Below are positions 37,081-45,411 of a stretch of DNA of 64,000 bases, piece by piece. Below the pieces are notes generated by a model. It saw only the letters and a program-made list of their open reading frames with translations. It made no database searches and was not told where the DNA came from. The DNA is from G965197555 sp965197555 (GTDB lineage Bacteria; Chloroflexota; Dehalococcoidia; Lucifugimonadales; UBA3495): assembly GCA_965197555.1 (NCBI GenBank), contig OZ240213.1, positions 3,286,001 through 3,350,000 on the forward strand. Direction: 5' to 3'. The stretch's first letter is position 1; each line of letters opens with the position of its first letter. The position numbers were made by a program, and so were the translations under genes.

Positions 37081-37890
37081 ATGCTAGAAGAAGGGATTGC
37101 TAAGGCTTGTTGTGCCGACCTGTACCAATCGGACCTAGCCACGTTCATATTGGGCGACACGCTGCATCCTGGAGGCCTAGCTCTCACCAACCGCCTGGCA
37201 AAGTTGATGAGCATACAGGCGGGAGATTGGGTCGCCGATCTAGCGTGCGGTAGAGGGACCAGCGCCCTGGCGATATCAAGGGTCTTCCATTGCCGGGTGG
37301 TAGGCATTGATTTTGGACAAGCAGCCGTGGCCAATGGTGTTAAAGATGGACAGGGCTCCCCTGGAGCAACCAGGGCCTATTTCCTAAAAGGTGACGCTGA
37401 AGCTCCGCCCCTTCGATCAGGATGTTTCGACGCTGCCTACTCTGAATGCTCCATGAGCCTGTTCCCCAACAAGAGCCGAGCGCTGCTTCAAGCGGTAGAT
37501 ATACTGCGTCCGGGTGGGAAATTCGGCCTGAGCGATGTCACAGTCGAGGCCAACAGCCTACCCCGGGAGTTGAACGGACCGCTTGGCCAAATATTATGCC
37601 TGACCGGGGCGCTTGACCCTCAAGGCTACAATAATCTGCTAGGCGACGCGGGACTCCGTGTAAGGCACCAAGTCGACGCGTCCCTGGAGATATTGAGAAT
37701 CCTGGACAACATCGAGAGTAAACTAGTAGGCCTCAGAGCTTGGCAGTCCATCGCTGCGCAATCCCCAGTCGAATTGTTACCCCTTGCTCAAGCGCCAGGG
37801 CTCTTGGATCGGGTACGAAAGCTAGTGCAAGGCGGGCAAATCGGCTACTGGCTCTACGTGGCGGAAAAGCCGATGGGTGCACAGCTATGA
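37081..37890 (+). CDS. class I SAM-dependent methyltransferase
   Basis: A 269-residue enzyme with a Rossmann SAM-binding core: motif I VADLACGRGTSALAI, motif II VVGIDFG, a GDAEAPPLRSGCFDAAYSECS segment and GGKFGLSDV (motif III region). The N-terminus (LEEGIAKACCADLYQSDLAT) has a Cys pair typical of an accessory subfamily often seen beside Fe-S enzymes, and LHPGGLALTNRLA is a conserved-looking signature before the SAM core. It begins nine bases after the radical SAM stop and is therefore almost certainly co-expressed. The substrate may be the product or precursor of the radical SAM step; a lipid is possible, arsenite or a small molecule is not excluded. Confidence 0.82.
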   Translation: MLEEGIAKACCADLYQSDLATFILGDTLHPGGLALTNRLAKLMSIQAGDWVADLACGRGTSALAISRVFHCRVVGIDFGQAAVANGVKDGQGSPGATRAYFLKGDAEAPPLRSGCFDAAYSECSMSLFPNKSRALLQAVDILRPGGKFGLSDVTVEANSLPRELNGPLGQILCLTGALDPQGYNNLLGDAGLRVRHQVDASLEILRILDNIESKLVGLRAWQSIAAQSPVELLPLAQAPGLLDRVRKLVQGGQIGYWLYVAEKPMGAQL

Positions 37891-38041
37891 GACCCGTCAA
37901 GGGTAAGTTCGAAAATCCTCTAACGCGAAGCCGAATATACTGGCCCTCGTACAGTCGGGATTGTTGGTAGTTGCTATGTCCCTACCGTCGGTAAACTGCT
38001 ATATTGGTTCAACCGCAGTTTTCTTCCTGAGAACTTTTTGA

Positions 38042-38719
38042 ATGTTAATCAGCGACATCGGCTTTATCCGTGATCTGGTTGCGGCCATTGTAGTTGGCTA
38101 TTTGCTGGGGTCTATACCCTTCGCCCAGATGGCCGCCCGGTACAGTGGCCTGAACATATTCGCCACCGGGAGCCGCAACGCCGGTGCCGCGAATGTCTTT
38201 TGGAACGTCGGCCATCGCCGGGGAGCGCTGGTACTGGCTGGAGACGTAGCCAAAGGCTCTCTGGCTGTGCTGTTTGCCTATTTGATTAACGACGCGTGGC
38301 CCGTAGCGCTGTTGGCTGGCACTGCCGCGGTATTCGGGCATTGGAAGTCGGTATTCTCCCACTTCCGCGGTGGCGACGGTATGGCGCCGTTAATGGGGGT
38401 CGCAGTCGCCTTAACTTTCGCCCCCGCCGGCCTTGGAATCATCGCGGGCTTGGTCACTGTTATCTTGCTGTGGCGGTCCCATCTCAGGTCAGCGGCTGGC
38501 CTCGTCACTAGTTGCACTGTAATGCTGGCCATCAGCCAGTACTATGAAACGGACCACCAGCTCATCTTGGCGCTTGCGGGACTGGCGGCATTAGTGCTTT
38601 GGCGTACGTTGATCGGCCACCGGCGGCGGACCCGGACGGCCAGCGCCGCTTTGAATAGCGAAGCGGGTGAGCGGGTGGGCGAGTCGGATTTGGCAAGGGC
38701 TGCGCAGGAAAACCAATAG
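38042..38719 (+). CDS. PlsY-like glycerol-3-phosphate acyltransferase (first paralogue)
   Basis: A 225-residue membrane protein with about five to six helices and the PlsY motifs: GYLLGSIPFAQMAA, GSRNAGAANVFWNVG (motif 1, with the conserved Ser/Arg-Asn-x-Gly) and HFRGGDGMAPLMGVAVA (motif 2, normally GGKG, here GGDG). PlsY makes lysophosphatidic acid from acyl-phosphate and glycerol-3-phosphate. The GGKG-to-GGDG change and the location 151 bp after the radical SAM-methyltransferase pair suggest a specialised function. The second PlsY at 42870 has the canonical GGRG. Confidence 0.78.
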   Translation: MLISDIGFIRDLVAAIVVGYLLGSIPFAQMAARYSGLNIFATGSRNAGAANVFWNVGHRRGALVLAGDVAKGSLAVLFAYLINDAWPVALLAGTAAVFGHWKSVFSHFRGGDGMAPLMGVAVALTFAPAGLGIIAGLVTVILLWRSHLRSAAGLVTSCTVMLAISQYYETDHQLILALAGLAALVLWRTLIGHRRRTRTASAALNSEAGERVGESDLARAAQENQ

Positions 38720-38737
38720 CCGCCCTCCGGTACGCCG

Positions 38738-39883
38738 CTAATCCCTTTCCTTGAGAGCTTCCAGGTTCAGCACCCAGGCCAACCAGTCATCGTCTCTGGC
38801 CTCGTCTCGAAGATCGGGGGCCAAACGCAATGCCTCATGAAGGTGTTGTGTCCCTTGGTGGAGATCGCCATTCCCTACCAATATCCGGGCTGCGTTATAG
38901 TGGGCCGAGGCGAGGTCCGGCAGCATTCTCAGGGCAGCCATATACTCGTCAAGGGCTTCGCTGACCTGCCCCAGGGCCTCCAACGTCGCCCCTCGGTTGC
39001 TTCTTGCTTCCGCGAAGTCCGGACGCAGCTCTAGAGCCCGCTGGTAGTCTTCCAGGGCCCGGTCGTAGTCCCCCAGAGCGTCATAAGCGAGTCCCCTGTT
39101 GTTAACAGCTTCGGCATCCTCGGGGGAAAGCTCTAGGGCTTCGGTATAATCCGAGGCCGCCTCCTTGATGTTCCCCAAATGGTAGTGGGTCCTAGCCCGG
39201 TTAAAATAGGCCTCAGCGTTGGTCCGGTTGAATTCGATGGCGGTGGTATAGTCATCTATCGCTCGTTCGTGCTGCGCTAGCTCGTCCAAGGAGGCACCGC
39301 GGTTTAAGTAGGCGTTGGAAAGATCAGGCCGAAGCTCGATGACTCTGTCGAAATTCTCAATCGCTTCTTCGTGGCGGCCAATCCGGGCTAATACCACGCC
39401 ACGGTTGTAGTAAGCTTGGAGGTATTCAGGATTTATTTCCAGGCACCTGTCATAATCCATAAGGGCTCGGTCATGCTCACCCATGTCGTCGCGAGCGTTA
39501 CCTCGTTGGTAGTGCACGTCGGCTTGACGCGAGTCTTGCTCCAGTAGCATGGTGAACCTTTCCACCGCCTCAACGTACTTCCGTAGGCGCATGTAGGCAA
39601 GGCCTAAGTTGAACCCGGAATCCAGGTCAGAGGGCTCCCTCTGTTGCATTCGCAAGTAAATACGGACCGCATCGTCGTACCGGCCCGCAGCGTAGCACCC
39701 ATTGCCGTACACCATGCAATCGACCTCTTCACCCTCGGCCTCCAAAGCACCCAGCAACTCCTTTATCTGCCTCCGGTAGTCGGGCTGGACCATCGCTCCC
39801 CTTTGCCTTGGCGTGATTCTTCCGGTGCCGACACCCCAATCCTCCAACATCGTCGCCAACTGGGATAGCAGTGACTTCAACAA
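38738..39883 (-). CDS. TPR-repeat protein
   Basis: A 381-residue protein made of about nine tetratricopeptide repeats spaced 34 residues apart from residue about 75 on, each with the W/Y-x2-G-x-A/L and P-x-Y-x2-A pattern (for example AYYNRGVVLARIGRHEEAIE). The first 70 residues are helical and include a basic patch. No signal peptide or enzyme domain is present; a scaffold role is likely. The start is TTG 39883 after GGAGGGGG. It is convergent with the PlsY-like gene (18 bp between stops). Confidence 0.85.
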   Translation of the reverse strand: MLKSLLSQLATMLEDWGVGTGRITPRQRGAMVQPDYRRQIKELLGALEAEGEEVDCMVYGNGCYAAGRYDDAVRIYLRMQQREPSDLDSGFNLGLAYMRLRKYVEAVERFTMLLEQDSRQADVHYQRGNARDDMGEHDRALMDYDRCLEINPEYLQAYYNRGVVLARIGRHEEAIENFDRVIELRPDLSNAYLNRGASLDELAQHERAIDDYTTAIEFNRTNAEAYFNRARTHYHLGNIKEAASDYTEALELSPEDAEAVNNRGLAYDALGDYDRALEDYQRALELRPDFAEARSNRGATLEALGQVSEALDEYMAALRMLPDLASAHYNAARILVGNGDLHQGTQHLHEALRLAPDLRDEARDDDWLAWVLNLEALKERD

Positions 39884-40043
39884 TCCCCCTCCATGTGCCC
39901 GGTGCCGTGGTAACTTTTGCGACGAATTTCGCCTCGCTCATTAGCATAACACGACGTCCCCTCGACGCCACACTTCGTTGAACAATCGTTAGATGCTTCG
40001 TACAATAGATAATAGCCTTGACATTCCCTAGTAGGAGCGTGAT

Positions 40044-40274
40044 GTGACGCAATCCGCAGAGCCAACGATAGTGCTCTATACCCACCCCGACTGCGCTTTT
40101 TCTGCTGCAGCCAAGATGGACTATCGCAAGCGAAAGATCGACGTGGTTGAAATAGACGTAGCCAAGCAGCCTGACCGCGTTCCAGACTTGGAGAAGCTGA
40201 CCGGCGGTGAAAGAGTCACCCCGGTGATTGTGGAAAACGGCAGTGTCACCATTGGGTTCAAGGGCGGCTATTGA
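40044..40274 (+). CDS. glutaredoxin-like protein
   Basis: A 76-residue thioredoxin-fold protein. The strand IVLYTHPDCAFSAAAK carries the active-site position, with C-A-F-S in place of C-x-x-C, so it is monothiol-like. The cis-Pro region is RVTPVIVENG and the protein ends in GFKGGY. Start is GTG 40044 with TAGGAGCGTGAT in front; ATG 40042 is out of frame. Function may be Fe-S transfer or glutathione-independent redox; unknown here. Confidence 0.75.
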   Translation: MTQSAEPTIVLYTHPDCAFSAAAKMDYRKRKIDVVEIDVAKQPDRVPDLEKLTGGERVTPVIVENGSVTIGFKGGY

Positions 40275-40568
40275 GAGTTCTAGGTTCAGGGCCGTCGGCC
40301 TTGCACTTCTCGGACCTCAGCGCATAATCACGCTTTCACAGGGATGGTATCATCCGATAATGGACCGTCCTAGGCGGCGAGGGGGATCGGCCTAAACCCA
40401 ACTGCCTAGAGCGTTTGGGATATGGCGTTGCATATGGCTTACCGGGAGTTCATCGAAGGACGTCCTGGCCGGCAGATAGACCAGTGACAACCGCTCCTTG
40501 TCGCTAAATCCGGGTTTTGCTAGGATGCTCTGGCAGCCTGGAGAGAACCCTTGGTGAGGTTGGTGGGA

Positions 40569-41666
40569 ATGGAAAACGACAAACAAACTGCGTTGGAAAT
40601 AGCGCTGGCCAGCATTGAAAAGGACCACGGGAAGGGCGCAGTCATGCGGCTGGGAGAGATAGCCCAGCACCTGGCTACCGAAGTCATATCCACCGGGTCA
40701 CTGACGCTGGATGTCGCTCTGGGTATAGGTGGCATACCTCGGGGCCGGGTGACGGAGATTTTCGGCGCCGAGTCTGCCGGCAAGTCTACCCTGGCTATAC
40801 ACATCATGTCGGAAACCCAAAAGTCCGGTGGCACTGCGGCCTACGTAGACGTCGAACATGCCCTGGACCCCACCTATGCTGCTAATTGCGGCCTCAACCT
40901 TGATGAGCTATTGATTGCCCAACCGGACAGCGCCGAACAAGCCCTGGACATTACTGAGCAATTGGTACGCAGCGGTGCGGTGGACGCAGTGGTCGTCGAC
41001 AGCGTCGCTGCGCTGGTACCTCAAGCGGAAATCGAAGGCGATATGGGCGATACCCACGTCGGCCTGCAAGCCCGCCTCATGTCCCAGGCGCTCCGCAAGT
41101 TGACCTCCACCATTCATCGCTCCCGGACCGCCGTGCTTTTTATTAACCAGCTTCGAGAGAAAATCGGCATTACCTACGGCAGCCCCGAAGTTACTCCAGG
41201 TGGCCGGGCACTCAAATTCTATAGCTCGGTTCGCATCGATCTTCGGCGCATAGAATCCATAAAACAGGGTACCGAGATCATAGGCAACCGGGTGAGAGCA
41301 CGAGTCGTCAAGAACAAAGTAGCTGCACCTTTCCGCGTGGCCGAGTTTGACATTATGTTCAACCGGGGCATCAGCAAGATGGGCGACCTCCTCGAACTCG
41401 GAACCACCCAGGGCATCCTCAAGAAAGCAGGCGCTTTTTACTCCTATGGGGATACCAAGTTGGGGCAGGGTCGAGAGAATTCCAAGGAGTTCTTGACCCA
41501 GCACCCTGAGATCGCCGCCTCGATTGAAGCCAGAATCCGTGGAGAATCCCCCGCCCAGAGCGTCGGAGCCCCGGATAACCCCAGCCCTTATCCGGATAAT
41601 GAAAACGCCGCCCACTTGCTCTCCAGCACTACGACTCTGGAGCCGGAGGAGCACCAAGCCGGATAG
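40569..41666 (+). CDS. recA: recombinase RecA
   Basis: A 365-residue recombinase. Walker A is GAESAGKST, followed by [20 protein letters not shown] and the [11 protein letters not shown]alker B; the loop L2 region and [17 protein letters not shown] are present, and the tail is acidic. A TTG at 40551 opens six codons earlier, but ATG 40569 gives the usual N-terminus ([20 protein letters not shown]) and is preferred. No recognisable LexA box lies in the 294-bp upstream gap. RecX follows 119 bp downstream. Confidence 0.97.
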   Translation: MENDKQTALEIALASIEKDHGKGAVMRLGEIAQHLATEVISTGSLTLDVALGIGGIPRGRVTEIFGAESAGKSTLAIHIMSETQKSGGTAAYVDVEHALDPTYAANCGLNLDELLIAQPDSAEQALDITEQLVRSGAVDAVVVDSVAALVPQAEIEGDMGDTHVGLQARLMSQALRKLTSTIHRSRTAVLFINQLREKIGITYGSPEVTPGGRALKFYSSVRIDLRRIESIKQGTEIIGNRVRARVVKNKVAAPFRVAEFDIMFNRGISKMGDLLELGTTQGILKKAGAFYSYGDTKLGQGRENSKEFLTQHPEIAASIEARIRGESPAQSVGAPDNPSPYPDNENAAHLLSSTTTLEPEEHQAG

Positions 41667-41785
41667 CCTTAGCCGCGGAACCCCGCCTCGGGCAAGTAAG
41701 ATATATATCCGACCCTCGGGCGGCACTCAACCCTACTAGGCCTCCGGAAGGTCCCAATTTCTTTCTGCCCACGCATTCCGCAGTA

Positions 41786-42379
41786 TTGACGTCAATCACC
41801 ACGTCATCTATAGCGAGTCGCTTATCAGACCCTCACGTCGGCCTAGATCCAACGCCAATGGTCAATCCTGACGCCGACCAGGACAAGACCTTGGCCGATG
41901 CGAAGCAAGCCGCGTATCACTATCTCGCATTCCGGCCTAGGACCGAGTCGCAAGTGAGGCAGCGCCTGCACTCCCGGTTCCCTATTCATATCGTTGAAGA
42001 AGCCATCGCCCAACTGCAGAGCATGGGGTACCTGGATGACGCTGCTTTCGCGCGATTATGGAGGCAACAGAGGGAGCGCCGCCGGCCCAAAGGTGAGATT
42101 CTGCTGCGACAGGAGTTGTTACGCCTCGGGGTGCACCGGGAAGTTGTCGAAGGGGCCCTGACCGGTTTCGACGCCCCCGCCAACGCCTACCGCGCGGCGC
42201 AACCGACAGCCGCGCGGCTCATCGGAGGTTCCTTTCAAGAGTTTCGCAAGAAGCTATGGGGTTACTTGCGAAGGCGTGGTTTCGACAGTGAAGTGACCGC
42301 TCAGACCATCAACCGTCTTTGGCGGGAGTTAACGGACACGTTGCACGGCCATGAAAATACCGATACCAATGCTGATTAA
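41786..42379 (+). CDS. recX: regulatory protein RecX
   Basis: A 197-residue RecA regulator of three repeated three-helix units (AKQAAYHYLAFRPRTESQVR, then MGYLDDAAFARLWRQQRERRR with PKGEILLRQELLRLG, then FRKKLWGYLRRRGFDSEVT). The first 24 residues are not family-like, so the true start may be ATG 41858 rather than TTG 41786; neither has a strong ribosome site. The 3' end overlaps the convergent zinc-finger membrane gene by 51 bp. The recA-recX order is common. Confidence 0.83.
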   Translation: MTSITTSSIASRLSDPHVGLDPTPMVNPDADQDKTLADAKQAAYHYLAFRPRTESQVRQRLHSRFPIHIVEEAIAQLQSMGYLDDAAFARLWRQQRERRRPKGEILLRQELLRLGVHREVVEGALTGFDAPANAYRAAQPTAARLIGGSFQEFRKKLWGYLRRRGFDSEVTAQTINRLWRELTDTLHGHENTDTNAD

Positions 42380-42853
42380 GCCGTAGAGGCTGAAGGAGAA
42401 AGGGTGGACTAGATAGCTAACCAGGAACGCGCCTATTACAGAGGCCGCAGCGATCCAGGCCAAGCCTTTCCCTCGTTTACGGTTGACCGCCCGGCTTAGG
42501 AGCTCTCCCCCTGCGTAGCCCACCGGAATAGCTCCCAGAATAGGCAGGAAGGATATACGCAACAGATCGAGGAAGAACATCGTCAATAAGACCCATAGGA
42601 GCCCGCCGCCAACAGCGATAACGATCGCAATCGCAACCGCTCTGGCGTAGTAGGTAGGCTGCACGTCGTAGGTGGGCATGGGCACCGCTTTACCGCATTC
42701 CGGGCAACGGATCCCCACCGGAGCCTGCACCAAACACTGGGTGCAAATATTCTTCCCGCAGCGACTGCAAGAAAGGCCTGTCTCTATGGCTGGGTGCCAA
42801 TAGCAGTGTGGCAGGGCGTCGCTTTGCTGTTCTCGTTGGTGTGGTTGGTCCAT
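42329..42853 (-). CDS. zinc-ribbon membrane protein
   Basis: A 174-residue protein. The N-terminal half has a B-box/RING-like zinc site (CYWHPAIETGLSCSRCGKNI then CTQCLVQAPVGIRCPECGKA) with six Cys and one His. It is followed by about four transmembrane helices (from AVAIAIVIAVGGGLLWVLL). Similar B-box-plus-membrane proteins occur widely in Chloroflexota, rhomboid-like proteases among them, but no protease motif is seen here. Its last 51 bases are antisense to recX. Confidence 0.78.
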   Translation of the reverse strand: MDQPHQREQQSDALPHCYWHPAIETGLSCSRCGKNICTQCLVQAPVGIRCPECGKAVPMPTYDVQPTYYARAVAIAIVIAVGGGLLWVLLTMFFLDLLRISFLPILGAIPVGYAGGELLSRAVNRKRGKGLAWIAAASVIGAFLVSYLVHPFSFSLYGLISIGIGIFMAVQRVR

Positions 42854-42869
42854 ATCGGCCTGTTGGCGA

Positions 42870-43565
42870 TCAAGGTTCTTGATTTATACGCTGGGGCACC
42901 CGTTCTACCCAATCGGCCCGGTTTGCCACGTCCCGGTCCAATAGTAACCGGTTTAGGAGGACCTTGCGTTTCGACAAATGGTCAGGAAACGGCGTCCAGT
43001 TGGATAGCAGTCGTTTTCCTACGGTAAGGCCCCACAACCCCCCACAATACCAGCTTATCGCAATGGGCTCCATGTCCAACACCGCCAGCAGTACCGCTAG
43101 GAGGGGCAACAAACTCAGGGAGACCAGCACCCACACGCCGGAGGCGCGGGTCGCCGCCCAGCCCCCCACAGAAACCAACAACGATGCCAGCAAGAGCCAA
43201 GGGGAAAGAGCCAGCAGAGCCCCCGAGGCCACCACAATCCCTCGGCCTCCCTGGAATTTGAGGAAAAGAGACCAGTTGTGTCCCACCACCGCCAGCAAGG
43301 GCGCTACTATTAGCAAACCCGAAGCCTCGTCCAAGCCTAAGAGATGCTTGCCTATCCAAACAGGAGCGGCTCCCTTGACGAAAACCTCGAACAAACCCAG
43401 GGGTACGACCCATCTTTTCCCCACGTGGCGGAAAAGATTCGTCCCGCCGACGTTGCCGCTGCCATAATCTCTAATGTCAAGGCCCTTGACGAGCCTGCCA
43501 AAAATATAGGCCGTGGGAACGGCGCCCAGCAGATAAGAGAGGAAGTACAACCCCGCGAGATCCAT
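42870..43565 (-). CDS. plsY: glycerol-3-phosphate acyltransferase PlsY (second paralogue)
   Basis: A 231-residue membrane acyltransferase that makes 1-acylglycerol-3-phosphate from acyl-phosphate. Motifs: SYLLGAVPTAYIFGR, GSGNVGGTNLFRHVG (motif 1) and KFQGGRGIVVASG (motif 2); helices follow the PlsY topology. It is the more canonical of the two PlsY homologues in the window. It ends 16 bp before the zinc-ribbon gene's start and could be co-transcribed with the PHP gene upstream. Confidence 0.88.
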   Translation of the reverse strand: MDLAGLYFLSYLLGAVPTAYIFGRLVKGLDIRDYGSGNVGGTNLFRHVGKRWVVPLGLFEVFVKGAAPVWIGKHLLGLDEASGLLIVAPLLAVVGHNWSLFLKFQGGRGIVVASGALLALSPWLLLASLLVSVGGWAATRASGVWVLVSLSLLPLLAVLLAVLDMEPIAISWYCGGLWGLTVGKRLLSNWTPFPDHLSKRKVLLNRLLLDRDVANRADWVERVPQRINQEP

Positions 43566-43602
43566 AGCAGGAGCTATTCTTGACCTGGGTCGATGTGGCC
43601 CC

Positions 43603-44442
43603 CTACTTAACTACGCTCCGGGCCGCTTCTTCCAAGCGGTCCACTGTGGACCTTGGCGGTCCTAGCACACCCGGCAGAGGCTCCCCTGAGTTGCCCAGGC
43701 CATGATAATCGCTGCCACCGCAGGGAATTAGGCCGTACTGCTCAGCAAGACGTTCTAACTGCCTTATTGTATCGGGCCTGTACTGGGCATAATAGACCTC
43801 CATGCCCACCAAGCCGATATCCTTTAGCTCGTCAATGGTAGCTTCCATGTTGTCCAGATATGCGGGGTGGGCAAGGACCGGCACACCGCCAACCCCGACC
43901 AACACTTGAACTGCTTCAGCGGGGGTCATCTTTGGCCGTTCCACGTAGGCCAGCCCCTTGCGGGCCAAATACTCAGGGAAAGCGTCTCTGGGTTCTTTAC
44001 AATACCCTCTTTCCACCATGGCCAGAGCTATGTGGGGTCGCCCCACCGCGCCATCGCCAGCGATTTCCTGAACTCGGTCCCATTCCAAGTGGATTCCCAG
44101 GGAGTCCAGTTTCTCCACCATCAACCGGGCGCGTTCAACTCTGCCTTGACGGAAGCGAAGCAATCGTTCCTGGAATGCCAGATCGTCATATTGAATGAAG
44201 TAACCCAGCATATGGACTTCGTCCCCGGGTATATCGGTGCTGAGCTCAATGCCTGGAATGATTTCCAGCTCAGGGAACTGATGGGCTGCTGCATAGGCCT
44301 CGGCCAACCCTTCGGTAGTGTCATGGTCTGATATAGAAATCTTTTTCAACCCCTGGGCGACAACCAAGTTAACCAACTCGGCCGGTGAAAGCCGCCCATC
44401 AGAGGCGGTGGTATGGAGGTGTAGGTCGACTTCGGCCGACAT
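43603..44442 (-). CDS. PHP-domain phosphoesterase
   Basis: A 279-residue metal-dependent phosphoesterase of the TrpH/YciV (RNase AM) type. Metal ligands are seen in DLHLHTTASDG, SISDHDTTEG, EIIPGIELSTDI, PVLAHPAYLDN and SDYHG. Members process the 5' ends of rRNA or degrade 3',5'-bisphosphonucleotides. The stop-to-start order with ymdB (gap 1 bp) shows an operon rny/ymdB/PHP/plsY on the reverse strand, with RNA-turnover genes together. Confidence 0.87.
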   Translation of the reverse strand: MSAEVDLHLHTTASDGRLSPAELVNLVVAQGLKKISISDHDTTEGLAEAYAAAHQFPELEIIPGIELSTDIPGDEVHMLGYFIQYDDLAFQERLLRFRQGRVERARLMVEKLDSLGIHLEWDRVQEIAGDGAVGRPHIALAMVERGYCKEPRDAFPEYLARKGLAYVERPKMTPAEAVQVLVGVGGVPVLAHPAYLDNMEATIDELKDIGLVGMEVYYAQYRPDTIRQLERLAEQYGLIPCGGSDYHGLGNSGEPLPGVLGPPRSTVDRLEEAARSVVK

Positions 44443-44443
44443 G

Positions 44444-45214
44444 CTACTTCACTGTCCGGTCCAAACGTTCGATGCCCAGGGCTCTCCCCGTCTGCGAGTC
44501 TACTTCCAACAGCACAGAGTTCATTGTAACCGGACCACTTGCCACAGACAGCCGCTGCGGCAGGCCGGTTAAGAAACGCTCCAACACTGCGCTGGTATCG
44601 CTCCCAATTACGGAATTTGTGGGCCCGGTCATCCCCACATCGGACACGTAAGCTGTGCCCTTAGGCAAAACCCGTGTGTCGACCGTGCCCACGTGGGTGT
44701 GGGTGCCCACCACTGCACTGACTCTGCCGTCTAAATACCATCCCAGGGCTTGTTTTTCCGAAGTCGCCTCAGCGTGAAAGTCAACTATGATGACGGGAGG
44801 CCGAGAAGAGGCTTCGACGTCGTCAAGTAGCTGATCGGCGGTGCGGAACGGGCAGTCCAGGGCGGGCAGAAATACTCGGCCCATCAAGTTGATTACCATG
44901 ATCTCGCCGTGGTGAAGGACCCCTCGTCCAGGAGCATTTGGATAGTTGGCCGGCCTGACCAAGGGCAGCCCCTCATCCATGTATGGGATTATTTCCCTCT
45001 GGTCCCAGATATGGTTGCCGGAAGTGAATATATCTACGCCACTGTCCAGTAGCTCATAAGCAGTGTCCGGAGTCAGTCCGAATCCCCCCGCGGTGTTCTC
45101 AGCGTTGGCAATCACCACATCTATACCATTTTCCTTGCGCAGATCGGGGACCAGGGCTTGGACCGCTCGTCTGCCGGGCTTCCCCACGATGTCCCCGATC
45201 ATCAATATTCGCAA
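44444..45214 (-). CDS. ymdB: YmdB-family metallophosphoesterase
   Basis: A 256-residue calcineurin-like phosphodiesterase of the TIGR00282/YmdB family, which in Bacillus hydrolyses cyclic AMP in vitro and affects biofilm formation. Metal ligands are in MIGDIVGKPGRRA, ANAENTAGG, SGNHIWDQ, VDFHAEATSEK and VVGTHTHVGTVD. The common rny-ymdB neighbourhood is preserved, but a terminator lies between them (45251-45297), so this gene may have its own promoter. Confidence 0.9.
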   Translation of the reverse strand: MRILMIGDIVGKPGRRAVQALVPDLRKENGIDVVIANAENTAGGFGLTPDTAYELLDSGVDIFTSGNHIWDQREIIPYMDEGLPLVRPANYPNAPGRGVLHHGEIMVINLMGRVFLPALDCPFRTADQLLDDVEASSRPPVIIVDFHAEATSEKQALGWYLDGRVSAVVGTHTHVGTVDTRVLPKGTAYVSDVGMTGPTNSVIGSDTSAVLERFLTGLPQRLSVASGPVTMNSVLLEVDSQTGRALGIERLDRTVK

Positions 45215-45250
45215 TCTCGGTTACTCCTCACTCCGGTTAAAGTTGGCAGT

Positions 45251-45297
45251 AAAAAGGGGACCAAGTTCCGGGTTTGCTCCGGCGCCTGGGTCCCCTA
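45251..45297 (-). terminator. Rho-independent terminator after rny
   Basis: On the reverse strand AGGGGACC and GGTCCCCT form an 8-bp stem around a GC-rich loop and are followed by TTTTT. It lies 115 bases after the rny stop and before ymdB, so it separates or attenuates transcription of ymdB. Confidence 0.75.
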
Positions 45298-45411
45298 TTT
45301 CAGCTGCCCTAGCGCTATTGCTGGTACGCTGCCGCGGTTACCTTAGGGAGTCCTGTGGATTTAGTTGGTGGGTCTCTCTACGCCTATCCCAGAGTCTAAC
45401 CAAAGGGGTAA

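Noticed and set aside
40275..40568. LexA/SOS box before recA
   Set aside because: No GAAC-N4-GTTC-like or other known LexA-type dyad was found.
43000..43467. Forward frame antisense to plsY
   Set aside because: It is low-complexity Thr/Pro/Arg-rich, a shadow of the hydrophobic PlsY frame.
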